Under the pieces are notes generated by a model. It was not told where the DNA came from. It saw only the letters and a program-made list of their open reading frames with translations, and did no database searches. The position numbers and the translations under genes were made by a program. Source: Albidovulum litorale (GTDB lineage Bacteria > Pseudomonadota > Alphaproteobacteria > Rhodobacterales > Rhodobacteraceae). Taken from it: a DNA stretch of 64,000 nucleotides. Each line of letters opens with the position of its first letter. Positions within the stretch are counted from its first letter, which is position 1. Below, piece by piece: positions 43,956 to 55,583 of this stretch. The stretch lies in assembly GCF_025751495.1 (NCBI RefSeq), contig NZ_JAOWKZ010000003.1:310001-374000 (forward strand). The letters run 5' to 3'.

Positions 43956-45575
43956 TCAGTGTTTTTCCCTAAGCCGGAACCTCTGGATCTTGCCGGTCGC
44001 GGTCTTCGGTAGTGCGCCGGTAAAGACGATCCGGCGCGGGTATTTGTAGGGCGCAATCACCTGTTTCACGTGCTCCTGAAGCCTCAGTACCGTCGCCTCA
44101 TCCGGCCTCACACCTTCTGTCAGAACCACATGAGCCGCAACAATCTGGCCCCGCGCCTCGTCCGGAGTTCCGATCACCGCACATTCCAGCACGTCGTCAT
44201 GGGCCAGCAGCGCTGCCTCCACCTCGGGACCCGCGATGTTGTAGCCCGAAGATACGATCATGTCGTCGTTGCGCGCTGCGAAGTGGAAATAGCCATCCTC
44301 GGTCTGCACGAATGTATCGCCTGTGATGTTCCAGCCGTTTCGGACGTAGTTCCGCTGGCGATCATCGGCGAGGTAGCGGCACCCCGTCGGCCCCTTCACC
44401 GCCAGCCGCCCGGGCGTTCCGCGCGGGCATTCGTCGCCACTCTCATCAACCACCCGCGCCTCGTATCCCGCGACCGGCTTGCCGGTTGAGGCCGGGCGGT
44501 GGTCGTCGAAACGGTTGGTGAGGAAGATGTGCAGCATCTCGGTCGCACCGATCCCATCGAGCATTGGCTTGCCAGTTTTCGCGATCCATTCGTCATAGAC
44601 CGGCGCGGGCAGTGTCTCGCCCGCGCTGACAGCGGCGCGCAAGCTGGAGAGGTCCGCCCCCTCTTCCATCGCCTTCAACATCACCCGGTAAGCCGTTGGT
44701 GCCGTGAAACAAACTGTCGCCTTGTACTGCTGGATGATGGAGATGAGGTTCGGCGGCGTCGCCTGTTCCAAGAGCGCCGCAGCGGCGCCGAAGCGCAAGG
44801 GAAAGACGGCCAGGCCACCCAGCCCGAAGGTAAAGGCGAGGGGCGGAGAGCCGACAAACACATCCTCGGGCACGACCTTCAGCACTTCCCTGGCGTAGCC
44901 ATCCGCAATGATCATCAGGTCGCGGTGGAAATGCATCGTGGCCTTCGGCTCCCCCGTTGTGCCCGAGGTAAAGCCCAGAAGCGCCACGTCGTCGCGCCCG
45001 GTCTGCACCGCCTCAAACCGCACCGGCTTGCCGAGGGCTGCACGATCCAATTCGGCGTCATGGTTCGCGGTGCCGTCAAATCCGATCACCTTTTTCAAAA
45101 ATCTCGAGCCCTTGGCGCAGGCCACGATCTCATCCATCAACCGGGTGTCGCAGAGCGCAAGCACGACCTCGGCCTTGTCGACGATCTTCGCAAGCTCGCC
45201 CGCACGCAGCATGGGCATTGTGTTGACCACGACCGCACCCGCCTTGGTCGCGGCCAGCCAGCAGGCCACCATCGCAGGGTTGTTGGCAGAGCGGATAAGA
45301 ACGCGATTACCGGGCTTTATGCCATGATCCTCAACCAGAACATGGGCAATGCGGTTCGACCAGTCGGTCAGTTCCTTGTAGGTGCGGATACGGCCATTGC
45401 CGATCAGCGCCGTATGATCGCCGAACCCCTTCGCGACCATCGCATCGGTCAGTTCGACAGCGGCGTTCAGATAGTCGGGATAGTCGAAGCCCTCCAGCCG
45501 CATCTCGGGCCACTGATCCGCCGGCGGCAGGTTGTCACGGGCGAAGCTGTCGGTATGGGCGCTTGGTCCCAGCAT
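43956..45575 (-). CDS. Aryl-CoA ligase, probably 2-aminobenzoate-CoA ligase
   Basis: This 539-residue AMP-forming acyl/aryl-CoA synthetase has the P-loop LLGFTSGTTGEPKATMHFHRD, an aromatic pocket region FTAPTAYRVML, A5 region DGIGATEMLHIFLTN and A8-A10 motifs ending FTGALPKTATGKIQRF. It resembles benzoate- and 2-aminobenzoate-CoA ligases. The neighbouring bifunctional monooxygenase/reductase favours 2-aminobenzoate (anthranilate) as substrate. GGGAGGAGACC precedes the ATG. It lies 12 nt after ridA and 62 nt before the transporter genes. Confidence 0.85.
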   Translation of the reverse strand: MLGPSAHTDSFARDNLPPADQWPEMRLEGFDYPDYLNAAVELTDAMVAKGFGDHTALIGNGRIRTYKELTDWSNRIAHVLVEDHGIKPGNRVLIRSANNPAMVACWLAATKAGAVVVNTMPMLRAGELAKIVDKAEVVLALCDTRLMDEIVACAKGSRFLKKVIGFDGTANHDAELDRAALGKPVRFEAVQTGRDDVALLGFTSGTTGEPKATMHFHRDLMIIADGYAREVLKVVPEDVFVGSPPLAFTFGLGGLAVFPLRFGAAAALLEQATPPNLISIIQQYKATVCFTAPTAYRVMLKAMEEGADLSSLRAAVSAGETLPAPVYDEWIAKTGKPMLDGIGATEMLHIFLTNRFDDHRPASTGKPVAGYEARVVDESGDECPRGTPGRLAVKGPTGCRYLADDRQRNYVRNGWNITGDTFVQTEDGYFHFAARNDDMIVSSGYNIAGPEVEAALLAHDDVLECAVIGTPDEARGQIVAAHVVLTEGVRPDEATVLRLQEHVKQVIAPYKYPRRIVFTGALPKTATGKIQRFRLREKH

Positions 45576-45587
45576 GGTCTCCTCCCC

Positions 45588-45989
45588 TCACTCCGGCACG
45601 ACGGCCGTTGCCTCGATCTCCACTTTCGCGCGGTCCTCGACCAAAGCCACGACCTGAACCAAGGCCATCGCCGGATAGTGCCGCCCGATGATCTTGCGAT
45701 AGGCCGCGCCGATTTCGGGCAGGCTGGCCAGATAATCCCGCTTGTCGGTGACATACCAGGTCAGCCGCACCAGATGCTCCGGTCCCGCACCGCCCTCGGC
45801 CAGCACGGCGACGACATTGCGCAAGGCCTGCGCCACCTGCCCTGAGAAGTCGTCGGTCTCAAAGACGCAATCGGCGTTCCAGCCTATCAGGCCACCGGTG
45901 AAGATCATCCGCCCCGTGGCGGCCACTCCATTTGCGTAGCCCTTCGCTGGCTTCCAATGCGCCGGATGCAGGATCTCGTGCGGGCTCAT
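45588..45989 (-). CDS. RidA-family enamine/imine deaminase
   Basis: This is a 133-residue RidA (YjgF/YER057c) protein with GRMIFTGGLIGWNAD and QVAQALRNVVAVLAEGGAG near the core and the conserved VQVVALVEDRAKVEIEA at the end. RidA enzymes hydrolyse enamines to ketones and ammonia. Here it is encoded between a thioesterase (4-nt overlap) and the CoA ligase, so a dedicated role on the enamine product of 2-aminobenzoyl-CoA reduction is plausible. Confidence 0.88.
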   Translation of the reverse strand: MSPHEILHPAHWKPAKGYANGVAATGRMIFTGGLIGWNADCVFETDDFSGQVAQALRNVVAVLAEGGAGPEHLVRLTWYVTDKRDYLASLPEIGAAYRKIIGRHYPAMALVQVVALVEDRAKVEIEATAVVPE

Positions 45990-46399
45990 GGCGCCTCCTC
46001 CAGATGTGCCGCCAGCCCATCAGCCAGCGCCTTGGGCCACCGTGCAGGCTTCAGGCCCGGACCCGTCCAGACGATAACCTGCCGGACGGTCAGCCGCCTT
46101 TCTGCGCCACAGGTGACAAGGGTTTCAAATGTCGCGCTCGATCCGCCGATCCGGCGAACCCTCAGCGTGAATGTCAGCACCTCACCCAGACGCGAGGGCG
46201 CTTGGAAGTCGACATCCAGATGCGCCGTCGGCACCCCGCAGCCTTCCTCGATATGGATACGTGCAAAGGAATGGCCCAATGCTTCGGCGAAGAACGCCTC
46301 CACCGTCGCATTCAGCATCTCGAAATAACGCGGGTAAAAGACGATCCCGGCAGGGTCGCATTGGCCGAACTGGACGGTGAAATCACGGGCATAGCTCAT
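45986..46399 (-). CDS. Hotdog-fold acyl-CoA thioesterase, 4-hydroxybenzoyl-CoA thioesterase type
   Basis: This is a 137-residue YbgC/4-HBT-type thioesterase: [31 protein letters not shown] contains the catalytic D ([12 protein letters not shown]). It releases free acids from aryl- or acyl-CoA. It overlaps ACAD and RidA genes by 4 nt each, indicating it belongs to the catabolic operon, possibly to rescue CoA from dead-end thioesters. Confidence 0.87.
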   Translation of the reverse strand: MSYARDFTVQFGQCDPAGIVFYPRYFEMLNATVEAFFAEALGHSFARIHIEEGCGVPTAHLDVDFQAPSRLGEVLTFTLRVRRIGGSSATFETLVTCGAERRLTVRQVIVWTGPGLKPARWPKALADGLAAHLEEAP

Positions 46400-47529
46400 G
46401 TGAGAAGGCTCCGCGCGATGACCAGCCTTTGCACATCGCTGGCGCCTTCATAGATGCGCAGCGCCCTTATTTCGCGGTAAAGGTTTTCGACCGGCATGCC
46501 GGTCCTAACCCCGTCGCCGCCATGCAGCTGCACCGCCATGTCAATGACCTCCTGCGCCGCTTCAGTCGCGTAGAGCTTGGCCATCGCCGCCTCGCGGCTG
46601 ATCCGCGCGGCACCCTGATCCTTGACCCAGGCCGCTCGGTAGATCAGCAGAGCGGCGGCGTCGATCTTCAGCGCCATGTCAGCCAGATGTCCCTGCACCA
46701 TCTGGTAGTCCGCCAAGGGGCCCGAGGGACGCGCCCGCCCGACCCGTACCAGAGCCTCATCGAGCGCCCGCCGGGCAAAACCCAAAGCCGCCGCCCCAAC
46801 CGTCGGGCGGAAATGGTCAAGAACCGTCATGGCGATCTTGAACCCCTCGCCCGTCTTATCAATCAGTGCGGTTTCGGGCAGGACGACCCCATCCATCCTG
46901 AGATGTGCCAAGGGGTGCGGCGCCATGACGTCGATCCGATCGACAACCGACAAGCCCGGCGCATCGGCTGGCATCAAGAAGGCTGAAAGCCCCTTCGCCC
47001 CAGGTGCTTCACCCGTCCGGGCAAGGACCACATAGACATCGGCAATGCCACCATTGGAGATATAGGTCTTCTCGCCCGACAACCGCCAGCCACCGGAAAC
47101 CCGCTCCGCCACAGTGGCCGTCGCCGCCACATCCGATCCCGCACCCGGTTCGGTCAGCATGAACCCGGCGATGGCCTTGCCGGCCCGCGTTCGCTCCAGC
47201 CATTCGCGCTGTTCTGTCGTCCCGAAAAGGCTCACCGCCCCCATGCCCAGCCCCTGCATTGCAAAGGCAAAATCGGCCAGCCCGTCATGCCGCGCCAAAG
47301 TCTCGCGGATCAGGCTGAGCGTGCGGATATCCAACCGCTCGCCCTCACCCGCGCCGCTATGGGTAAGCCAGCCACCGGCCCCCAGCGCCACCACTAGCGT
47401 GCGGCACGCCGCATCGACATCGACGTGATCGACTGGCAGATGCGTTACGCACCATTCCTCCAGAGCCGCCGCCAGTTCACGATGGCGGGACTCAAAAAAT
47501 GGCCAGTCAAGAAAGCTCGTGTCGCTCAT
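46396..47529 (-). CDS. Acyl-CoA dehydrogenase
   Basis: This 377-residue flavoprotein has [14 protein letters not shown] (FAD/substrate), [17 protein letters not shown] and the catalytic base region [16 protein letters not shown]. It is likely to oxidise a cyclic CoA thioester in the lower part of the 2-aminobenzoyl-CoA route. The ATG at 47529 lies immediately after an intergenic repeat whose tail gives the ribosome-binding region; this is the only non-overlapping junction upstream of the ligase-side genes. Confidence 0.88.
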   Translation of the reverse strand: MSDTSFLDWPFFESRHRELAAALEEWCVTHLPVDHVDVDAACRTLVVALGAGGWLTHSGAGEGERLDIRTLSLIRETLARHDGLADFAFAMQGLGMGAVSLFGTTEQREWLERTRAGKAIAGFMLTEPGAGSDVAATATVAERVSGGWRLSGEKTYISNGGIADVYVVLARTGEAPGAKGLSAFLMPADAPGLSVVDRIDVMAPHPLAHLRMDGVVLPETALIDKTGEGFKIAMTVLDHFRPTVGAAALGFARRALDEALVRVGRARPSGPLADYQMVQGHLADMALKIDAAALLIYRAAWVKDQGAARISREAAMAKLYATEAAQEVIDMAVQLHGGDGVRTGMPVENLYREIRALRIYEGASDVQRLVIARSLLT

Positions 47530-47530
47530 C

Positions 47531-47580
47531 TCACTTTCTGTCCCAAAATACTCCGGGGGTCCGGGGGCTGGCCCCCGGTC
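47531..47580 (-). repeat. Intergenic CCGG-AGTATTT element, copy 4, inside the aromatic operon
   Basis: On the minus strand this reads GGGGGCCAGCCCCC, then CCCCCGGAGTATTTTGGG and ACAGAAAGTGA, sharing 29 identical terminal bases with copy 2. It fills the 57-nt gap between the enoyl-CoA hydratase stop and the acyl-CoA dehydrogenase start in an operon where most neighbours overlap by 4 nt, and points toward the dehydrogenase. Confidence 0.7.
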
Positions 47581-47586
47581 CTCCCC

Positions 47587-48399
47587 TCAATCCCCCTGAA
47601 ACTCGGGTTTCTTCTTCCCGACAAAGGCCCGGTAGGCCCGCTCGAAATCCCGCGTCGCCATGCAGATCGCCTGTGCCTGCGCCTCGGCCTCGATGGCCTC
47701 GTCCAGCCCCATATCCCATTCCTGAAGAAGCTGCGTCTTGGTGATCCCGTGGGCAAAGACCGGCCCGTCCGCCAGAGACCGCGCGAGCCGCATGGCTTCT
47801 TCCTCCAGCGCGTCGGACGCGTGCAGCGCGTTCCAGAAACCCCAACGCTCTCCCTCCGCGGCCGTCATCACCCGACCAGTATAGAGAAGCTCTGCCGCCC
47901 GCCCCTGTCCAATAATGCGCGGCAACATCGCGCAAGCGCCCATATCGCAGCCCGCCAGGCCGACTCGGGTGAAGAGGAATGCGCATTTCGCCGAAGGCGT
48001 CGCCAACCGCAGGTCTGCGGCCATGGCAAGGATCGCCCCTGCACCGACGCAGATACCGTCCACCGCCGCGATGACCGGCTTGCCACAATGCAGCATCGCC
48101 TTGACCAGATCGCCGGTCATCCGGGTGAAAGCAAGCCGGTCCTTCATGTCCATTCCGACCAGAGGGCCGATGATGTCATGCACATCCCCGCCCGAACAGA
48201 AATTGCCGCCATTCGATGCCAGCACGACCACATCGACATCCGTCGCATGGGCCAAAGCCCGAAACGTATCGCGCAGCTCGGCATAGCTCTCGAAGGTCAG
48301 CGGATTCTTCCGCTCCGGCCGGTTCAGCCGGATCGTCGCGACCCGGTCCGTCACGCTCCAGAGAAAATGGGCGGGCCTGAGCCCGGCAAGTTCGGTCAT
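47587..48399 (-). CDS. Enoyl-CoA hydratase/isomerase family protein
   Basis: This 270-residue crotonase-fold enzyme has the oxyanion-hole region [17 protein letters not shown] and [22 protein letters not shown], and the active-site segment [22 protein letters not shown]. In this operon it should hydrate (or open the ring of) an unsaturated cyclic CoA thioester. It overlaps marR by 4 nt. Confidence 0.85.
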   Translation of the reverse strand: MTELAGLRPAHFLWSVTDRVATIRLNRPERKNPLTFESYAELRDTFRALAHATDVDVVVLASNGGNFCSGGDVHDIIGPLVGMDMKDRLAFTRMTGDLVKAMLHCGKPVIAAVDGICVGAGAILAMAADLRLATPSAKCAFLFTRVGLAGCDMGACAMLPRIIGQGRAAELLYTGRVMTAAEGERWGFWNALHASDALEEEAMRLARSLADGPVFAHGITKTQLLQEWDMGLDEAIEAEAQAQAICMATRDFERAYRAFVGKKKPEFQGD

Positions 48400-48830
48400 G
48401 CCTGCCCCCTCGCGCGTTTCATGATATCGGCCAATGTGTCGAGGTCGTTTTCATCGAGTGCGGCAAACAGCGTATCGACCTCGGCCTCGTGGTCCGCCGC
48501 CAGACCTTCGAACTGTGTCGCACCTGTGGGTGTCAGTGCTACATGCACCGTGCGCCGGTCGGCTTCGGACGGCGTGCGGCGCACCAGCCCCTCACCCTCC
48601 AGCCGGTCCACCACAGCGGTCGCATTGCCGTTCGAAACCAGCAGCATGCGGCTGAGTTCAGACATCGTGACCCCTTCGCGCCGCCGGTAAAGCGCGGCCA
48701 TTACGTCAAAGCGTGGCAGGGTCGTGGCGTGGTTCACCCGAAGGTATTCACGCAGATGGTTCTCCGCCGCGCGGGTCACACCGAGAAGCCTGATCCATGC
48801 CTTGAGCCGACGCTTCGACAGATCGCTCAT
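48396..48830 (-). CDS. MarR-family regulator of the aromatic operon
   Basis: This 144-residue MarR-type winged-helix protein has the recognition region [30 protein letters not shown] and the wing [16 protein letters not shown]. Aromatic CoA-pathway MarR proteins usually repress their operon until an aryl-CoA binds. It is the third gene of the operon, overlapping SDR and ECH genes by ATGA junctions, so it is likely autoregulated. The start was set at [10 protein letters not shown]; the longer reading runs into the SDR gene. Confidence 0.88.
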   Translation of the reverse strand: MSDLSKRRLKAWIRLLGVTRAAENHLREYLRVNHATTLPRFDVMAALYRRREGVTMSELSRMLLVSNGNATAVVDRLEGEGLVRRTPSEADRRTVHVALTPTGATQFEGLAADHEAEVDTLFAALDENDLDTLADIMKRARGQA

Positions 48831-49567
48831 GTCTCGCCCCCGGAGATTGCGATGGCCTGACCGTTCACGCCCTCCGATCCCGGACCGCAAAGCCACAGCG
48901 CGGCGGCGGTCACCTCGGCGGGCTGGATCAGCCGACCCTGCGGGTTCATCCCTTCCAGCGCCGTCCGCGCCTCTTTCTCGGTTCGGCCGGTCTTTTCGCG
49001 GATTACCGCAATGGTCTGCTCTGTCATCGGCGTATCGAGGAATCCCGGGCAGATCGAATTGACGGTCACCTCGCTGCGCGCGACCTCGAGCGCGAGTGAG
49101 CGCGTCAGCCCGATGACGCCATGCTTGGCCGCCGCATAGGGAGCGATCTTGGCATACCCCTTCAGCCCCGCAGTCGAGGCGACCGAAATCAGCCGCCCCC
49201 AACCTGTCATCTGCAAAAGCCCGGCCCGGAGCGTCAGAAACACGCCCGTCAGGTTGACTGCGATCATCGCGTTCCACTGGTCGAACGTCGTCTTCCGGAA
49301 CGGCGCGGAATCTGCCGCCCCCGCATTGGCGATCACGATGTCGCAGGGTCCGGCAGCATCAAACATTGCGGCGACGGAGGCCTCGTCGGTGACATCGGCT
49401 GTCACGCAGCGGACATTTGCGAGTTCCGTGGCAACGCGCTCCAGCGGTTCCCGCCTACGGCCCGAAATCACCACTTCGGCTCCAGCCTCTACAAAACCGC
49501 GAGCGAGGTCAGCCCCAGCCCCGGTGCCTCCACCGGTGATCAGAACACGCTTGCCGGTCATGCTCAT
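48827..49567 (-). CDS. SDR-family dehydrogenase of the aromatic operon
   Basis: This 246-residue classical short-chain dehydrogenase has the cofactor motif [13 protein letters not shown], the NAG segment [11 protein letters not shown] and active-site YAAAK in [17 protein letters not shown]. It is expected to oxidise a 3-hydroxyacyl-CoA to the 3-keto form with NAD(P). It overlaps the monooxygenase/reductase and marR genes by 4 nt each. Confidence 0.87.
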   Translation of the reverse strand: MSMTGKRVLITGGGTGAGADLARGFVEAGAEVVISGRRREPLERVATELANVRCVTADVTDEASVAAMFDAAGPCDIVIANAGAADSAPFRKTTFDQWNAMIAVNLTGVFLTLRAGLLQMTGWGRLISVASTAGLKGYAKIAPYAAAKHGVIGLTRSLALEVARSEVTVNSICPGFLDTPMTEQTIAVIREKTGRTEKEARTALEGMNPQGRLIQPAEVTAAALWLCGPGSEGVNGQAIAISGGET

Positions 49568-51849
49568 GCCCGTATCGCCTCCTGCGCGCGTTCGGCCAAC
49601 CGGTAGGCCTGATCGCGGCCCGGCAGATAGGGCAGCGGCCAGTCCGGTCCCCTGTCGCCCAAAGCCACCGCGGCATGCAAAGTCCAGTAGGGATCGGCCA
49701 GATGCGGCCGGGCGAGGCAGACGAGGTCAGCGCGCCCTGCCATCAGGATCGAATTGACGTGGTCGGGTTCATAGATATTGCCAACCGCCATTGTGGCGAT
49801 GCCCGCCTCATTGCGGATACGGTCGGAAAACGGCGTCTGAAACATTCGGCCATAGACCGGCTGCGCCTCGGTCGAGGTCTGACCGGCGGAAACGTCGATG
49901 ATGTCAGCGCCCGCCGCATGGAAGGCGCGCGCGATCTCCACCGCCTCTTCGGGTGTAACGCCGGCCTCGCCGACCCAGTCATTGGCGGAGATACGGACCG
50001 ACATGGGTTTGTCGTCGGGCCAGTTGGCGCGAAGGGCGGCAAACACTTCAAGCGGATAGCGCATCCTATTCTCAAGACCGCCGCCATACTCGTCACCGCG
50101 CCTATTGGACATGGGAGAGATGAAGGAAGAGATAAGGTAGCCATGGGCGGCATGCAGCTCAATCATGTCAAAGCCCGCCCGGTCGGCCATCCGCGCGGCG
50201 GCGATGAATTGATCCCGCACCCGGTCCATATCCGCGCGCCTCATATCCAGCGGCACCTGATTGGCGGATGACCATGGGATCGGAGAGGCCGACATGACCG
50301 GCCAGTTCCCTTCCGTCAGTGGCGCATCGCCCTCTTCCCAGCCAAGCTGGGTGGAGCCCTTGCGGCCGGAATGGCCGATCTGACAGCAGATCTTCGCACC
50401 GCTTTCGGCATGGACGAAATCGACGATACGCTTCCAGGCCGCCTCATGCTCGGGTGCATAAAGCCCCGGGCAGCCCGGCGTGATGCGACCCTCGGGACTT
50501 ACACAGGTCATCTCGGTATAGACCAGCCCCGCCCCGCCCTTGGCGCGTTCGCCGTAATGTACCAGATGCCAGTCGGTCGGGGAGCCATCCACGGCGCGGT
50601 ATTGCGCCATGGGCGAGACGACGACGCGGTTCTTCAACGCCATCCCGCGCAATCGAAACGGCGCGAACATCGGCGCGCTACCGGGCGTGCCGCCTGCCCG
50701 TTCCTGAAACCAGTCTTCCGCCTCACGCAGCCAGTCAGGATCGCGCAGGCGCAGGTTTTCGTGGCTGATCCGCTGTGACCTTGTCAGCAGCGAATAGGCG
50801 AATTGAAGGGGCGGCATGTCGAGATAACGCTCAACCTCCTCGAACCACTCCAGAGAGTTCCGCGCCGCCGATTGCAGGCGCAACACCTCCAGCCGCCGTT
50901 CGTCCTGATAGCGTTCGAAGGCGGCCTCCATTGTCGGTTCCGAATGCAGGTAGTCGGCCAGCGCGATGGCGCTGTCGAAAGCGAGGCGCGAGCCGGACCC
51001 GATGGAAAAATGCCCCGTCGCCGCCGCATCGCCCATCAGGACGACATTGTCCTTGTACCAGCGCTCGCAGATGACACGCGGGAATTGCATCCAGACCGCC
51101 GAGCCCCGCAGATGCGCGGCGTTGGACATAAGCGCATGGCCACCAAGGTGGCGTTCGAAGATACGACGACAGGTTTCGACCGTCTCCTCCTTCGACATCG
51201 CCTCGAACCCCCAGCGATCCCATGTCTCGGGCAGGCATTCGACGATGAACGTCGCGGTGTTGTCGTCGAACTGGTAGATATGCGCCCAGACCCAGCCATG
51301 TTCAGTCTTCTCGAAGATAAATGTGAAAGCGTCGTCGAATTTCTGATGCGTGCCGAGCCAGACGAACTTGCAGCGGCGGATGTCGATATCGGGACGGAAG
51401 ACCGCTTCATATTCCGTACGGACCTTCGAATTAATCCCGTCGCAGGCGACGACAAGGTCATAGTCCTTGCGATAGGTCTCCGCGCTCCCGAACTCCGTCT
51501 CAAACCGCAGATCAACGCCAAGCTCGCGGGCCCGTTCCTGCAGGATGATCAGCATCTGCCGTCGCCCGATTCCGGCAAAGCCGTGCCCGCCCGACACGGT
51601 GCGGTGGCCGTCATGGACAACGGCGATATCGTCCCAATAGGCGAAGTGGCTGCGGATCGCCTCGGTCGATTTCGGGTCGTTGCCCTCCATTCGGCTTAGC
51701 GCATCATCCGACAGGACAACGCCCCAGCCGAACGTATCGTTGGCGCGGTTTCGTTCGAGGACGGTGACCTGATGCGCCGGGTCCCGCAGCTTCATCGAAA
51801 TCGCGAAGTAAAGCCCAGCCGGACCACCTCCGAGACACAGGACCTTCAT
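49564..51849 (-). CDS. Bifunctional 2-aminobenzoyl-CoA monooxygenase/reductase (salicylyl-CoA 5-hydroxylase family)
   Basis: This is a 761-residue fusion. Residues 1-370 form a flavin monooxygenase ([35 protein letters not shown]). Residues 395-761 form an Old Yellow Enzyme-type reductase ([50 protein letters not shown]). This architecture is that of 2-aminobenzoyl-CoA monooxygenase/reductase, which hydroxylates and dearomatises the CoA thioester in aerobic anthranilate degradation; salicylyl-CoA hydroxylases are close relatives. It is the first gene of the 12.5-kb minus-strand block. Confidence 0.88.
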   Translation of the reverse strand: MKVLCLGGGPAGLYFAISMKLRDPAHQVTVLERNRANDTFGWGVVLSDDALSRMEGNDPKSTEAIRSHFAYWDDIAVVHDGHRTVSGGHGFAGIGRRQMLIILQERARELGVDLRFETEFGSAETYRKDYDLVVACDGINSKVRTEYEAVFRPDIDIRRCKFVWLGTHQKFDDAFTFIFEKTEHGWVWAHIYQFDDNTATFIVECLPETWDRWGFEAMSKEETVETCRRIFERHLGGHALMSNAAHLRGSAVWMQFPRVICERWYKDNVVLMGDAAATGHFSIGSGSRLAFDSAIALADYLHSEPTMEAAFERYQDERRLEVLRLQSAARNSLEWFEEVERYLDMPPLQFAYSLLTRSQRISHENLRLRDPDWLREAEDWFQERAGGTPGSAPMFAPFRLRGMALKNRVVVSPMAQYRAVDGSPTDWHLVHYGERAKGGAGLVYTEMTCVSPEGRITPGCPGLYAPEHEAAWKRIVDFVHAESGAKICCQIGHSGRKGSTQLGWEEGDAPLTEGNWPVMSASPIPWSSANQVPLDMRRADMDRVRDQFIAAARMADRAGFDMIELHAAHGYLISSFISPMSNRRGDEYGGGLENRMRYPLEVFAALRANWPDDKPMSVRISANDWVGEAGVTPEEAVEIARAFHAAGADIIDVSAGQTSTEAQPVYGRMFQTPFSDRIRNEAGIATMAVGNIYEPDHVNSILMAGRADLVCLARPHLADPYWTLHAAVALGDRGPDWPLPYLPGRDQAYRLAERAQEAIRA

Positions 51850-51891
51850 TCCGCCCTCCCCTGGCTACAGGCGAAGCGTGGCATTGGTTGG

Positions 51892-51918
51892 AAATTATTT
51901 CAAGTTTAAAATTTATAA
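51892..51918. promoter_or_regulatory. AT-rich island in the monooxygenase/fur divergent region
   Basis: Of 27 bases, 25 are A or T (AAATTATTTC, AAGTTTAAAATTT, ATAA) in an otherwise very GC-rich genome. It lies 43 nt upstream of the aromatic operon start. It probably contains promoter elements and perhaps the MarR operator, but no clean palindrome could be defined. Confidence 0.45.
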
Positions 51919-52039
51919 CGCCGACCAGCTAAGTTGCTGGAGCCGGTTCGCGGCCACGGTGCACGCTGAGGGCGTTTCCGCCTTTCCGCCCCGGTCAAAT
52001 TCCCTTAAACCCCGGGGACGAGCCGTACGGACGATACGC

Positions 52040-52456
52040 ATGACCCAGACCATCATCGAACGCTGCGAGGCCAAGGGCCTCAGGATGACCGAGCAACGCC
52101 GGGTCATTGCGCAGGTGCTTGAGGAGTCCGACGACCATCCCGATGCCGAGGTGCTTTATGCTCGCGCCTGCGCGGTCGACCCAAAAATATCGCTCGCGAC
52201 CGTCTACCGGACGCTGAAGCTCTTCGACGAATCCGGCATTCTCGACAAACTTGAATTCGGCGACGGGCGCGCGCGGTACGAGGATGCCGAACGTGCGCAT
52301 CACGACCACCTGATCGACCTGACGACGGGCGAGGTGATCGAGTTCGTCGACCCCGAGATCGAGGCGCTGCAGGAAAAGATCGCCAAACGGCTCGGCTACC
52401 GGCTGAAGGGTCACCGGCTGGAACTGTTCGGCGTTCCCGTAAAGCAGAACGGCTGA
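52040..52456 (+). CDS. fur: Fur/Mur-family metal-responsive regulator
   Basis: This 138-residue Fur-type regulator has a winged-helix segment LRMTEQRRVIAQVLEES, DPKISLATVYRTLKLF and a metal-binding HHDHLIDLTTGEVIEFVDPEIE. It lacks C-terminal CxxC pairs, as is usual for the alphaproteobacterial Fur/Mur branch that mainly senses manganese. It is not Irr, which has a different HHH pattern. The ATG at 52040 gives the standard N-terminus; a longer reading to 51878 runs into the AT-rich promoter. It precedes an exporter gene by 4 nt. Confidence 0.88.
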   Translation: MTQTIIERCEAKGLRMTEQRRVIAQVLEESDDHPDAEVLYARACAVDPKISLATVYRTLKLFDESGILDKLEFGDGRARYEDAERAHHDHLIDLTTGEVIEFVDPEIEALQEKIAKRLGYRLKGHRLELFGVPVKQNG

Positions 52457-52460
52457 CCCC

Positions 52461-54685
<2,225 letters not shown>

Positions 54686-54704
54686 GCGTCTCTGTTACTA
54701 AGAT

Positions 54705-54743
54705 CCCGCCGGAGGCAAAAACGCCATTGGCGGGTTTTCTTTG
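54705..54743 (+). terminator. Rho-independent terminator after eno
   Basis: CCCGCC (54705-54710) pairs with GGCGGG (54729-54734), enclosing an inner GGC/GCC stem, and is followed by TTTTCTTT. It lies 20 nt after the eno stop, just before a convergent SDR gene. Confidence 0.8.
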
Positions 54744-54755
54744 CAGGATAGGCCG

Positions 54756-55526
54756 TTACAGCGCGACCTTGTGTTCCTGTACCGTGTTGCCGCCATCGAC
54801 CACAATCAGTTGACCCGTGACATAGCTCGCCTCTTCGGCAGCGAGGAACAGAACCGCGTGGGCGACTTCCTCCGGCCGCCCCGGGCGGCCCACGGGCGTG
54901 TAACGGCCTGCGATGATCTCGTCCTCGCTCGATGACCCTGTCTCGATCCATCCCGGCCCGACGCAGTTCACCGTCACGCCCTTGGGTCCGGCATCAAGCG
55001 CCAGTGCCCGTGTCATTCCGAGCAGCCCCGCCTTGGCTGCAGCATAGGTCGAACTGGTCGCGATCCCGACCAGCGGCCCGGTGACGGACGACATCTGCAC
55101 GATCCGCCCATAGCGTCGTGCGCACATGCCCGGCAATACCGCCCGCGTCAGGCGAAAGGCCGAGGTCAGGTTGATGTCCATACCGTAGGCCCAGTCGGCG
55201 TCGGATATCTCGGCAAGTCGCTGACCTTCGACGTCCACGCCGACCTGCACCATGCCCGCATTATTGACGAGTATGTCGATCGGCCCAAGCGCCGCCTCGG
55301 TATCGCGCACCAGTCGCTCGGCATCGGCGGTCACGCTCAGGTCGGCGGTCGCGGCGAAACTGTTGTCCGGCCCAAATTCATCCAGTCGCTGGAATATCCT
55401 GTCGGTCGTGGAACTTATCGCGACCTTTGCGCCCGCTGCTTTCAGAACACGCGCGCAGGCAAAGCCGATCCCGTCGGCACTTCCGGCGCCCGTCACCAGC
55501 GCCACGCGCCCTGCCACACCTGCCAT
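54756..55526 (-). CDS. SDR-family oxidoreductase
   Basis: This is a 256-residue classical SDR. It has cofactor motif VTGAGSADGIGFACARV (with a two-residue insertion), DILVNNAG, active-site YAAAK in STYAAAKAGLLGM, and a typical C-terminus YVTGQLIVVDGGN. Substrate is unknown. It is convergent with eno and has no tight operon partners. Confidence 0.85.
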   Translation of the reverse strand: MAGVAGRVALVTGAGSADGIGFACARVLKAAGAKVAISSTTDRIFQRLDEFGPDNSFAATADLSVTADAERLVRDTEAALGPIDILVNNAGMVQVGVDVEGQRLAEISDADWAYGMDINLTSAFRLTRAVLPGMCARRYGRIVQMSSVTGPLVGIATSSTYAAAKAGLLGMTRALALDAGPKGVTVNCVGPGWIETGSSSEDEIIAGRYTPVGRPGRPEEVAHAVLFLAAEEASYVTGQLIVVDGGNTVQEHKVAL

Positions 55527-55583
55527 TGTCCGCCCCCCCTATTCGCCGCGAGGCTAGCCGGGGCTATGAAAAAAGCAATGCGT

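Noticed and set aside
52040-52456. Irr regulator that would read the iscR ICE box
   Set aside because: The histidine pattern and C-terminal LELFGVP end match the Fur/Mur branch, not Irr.
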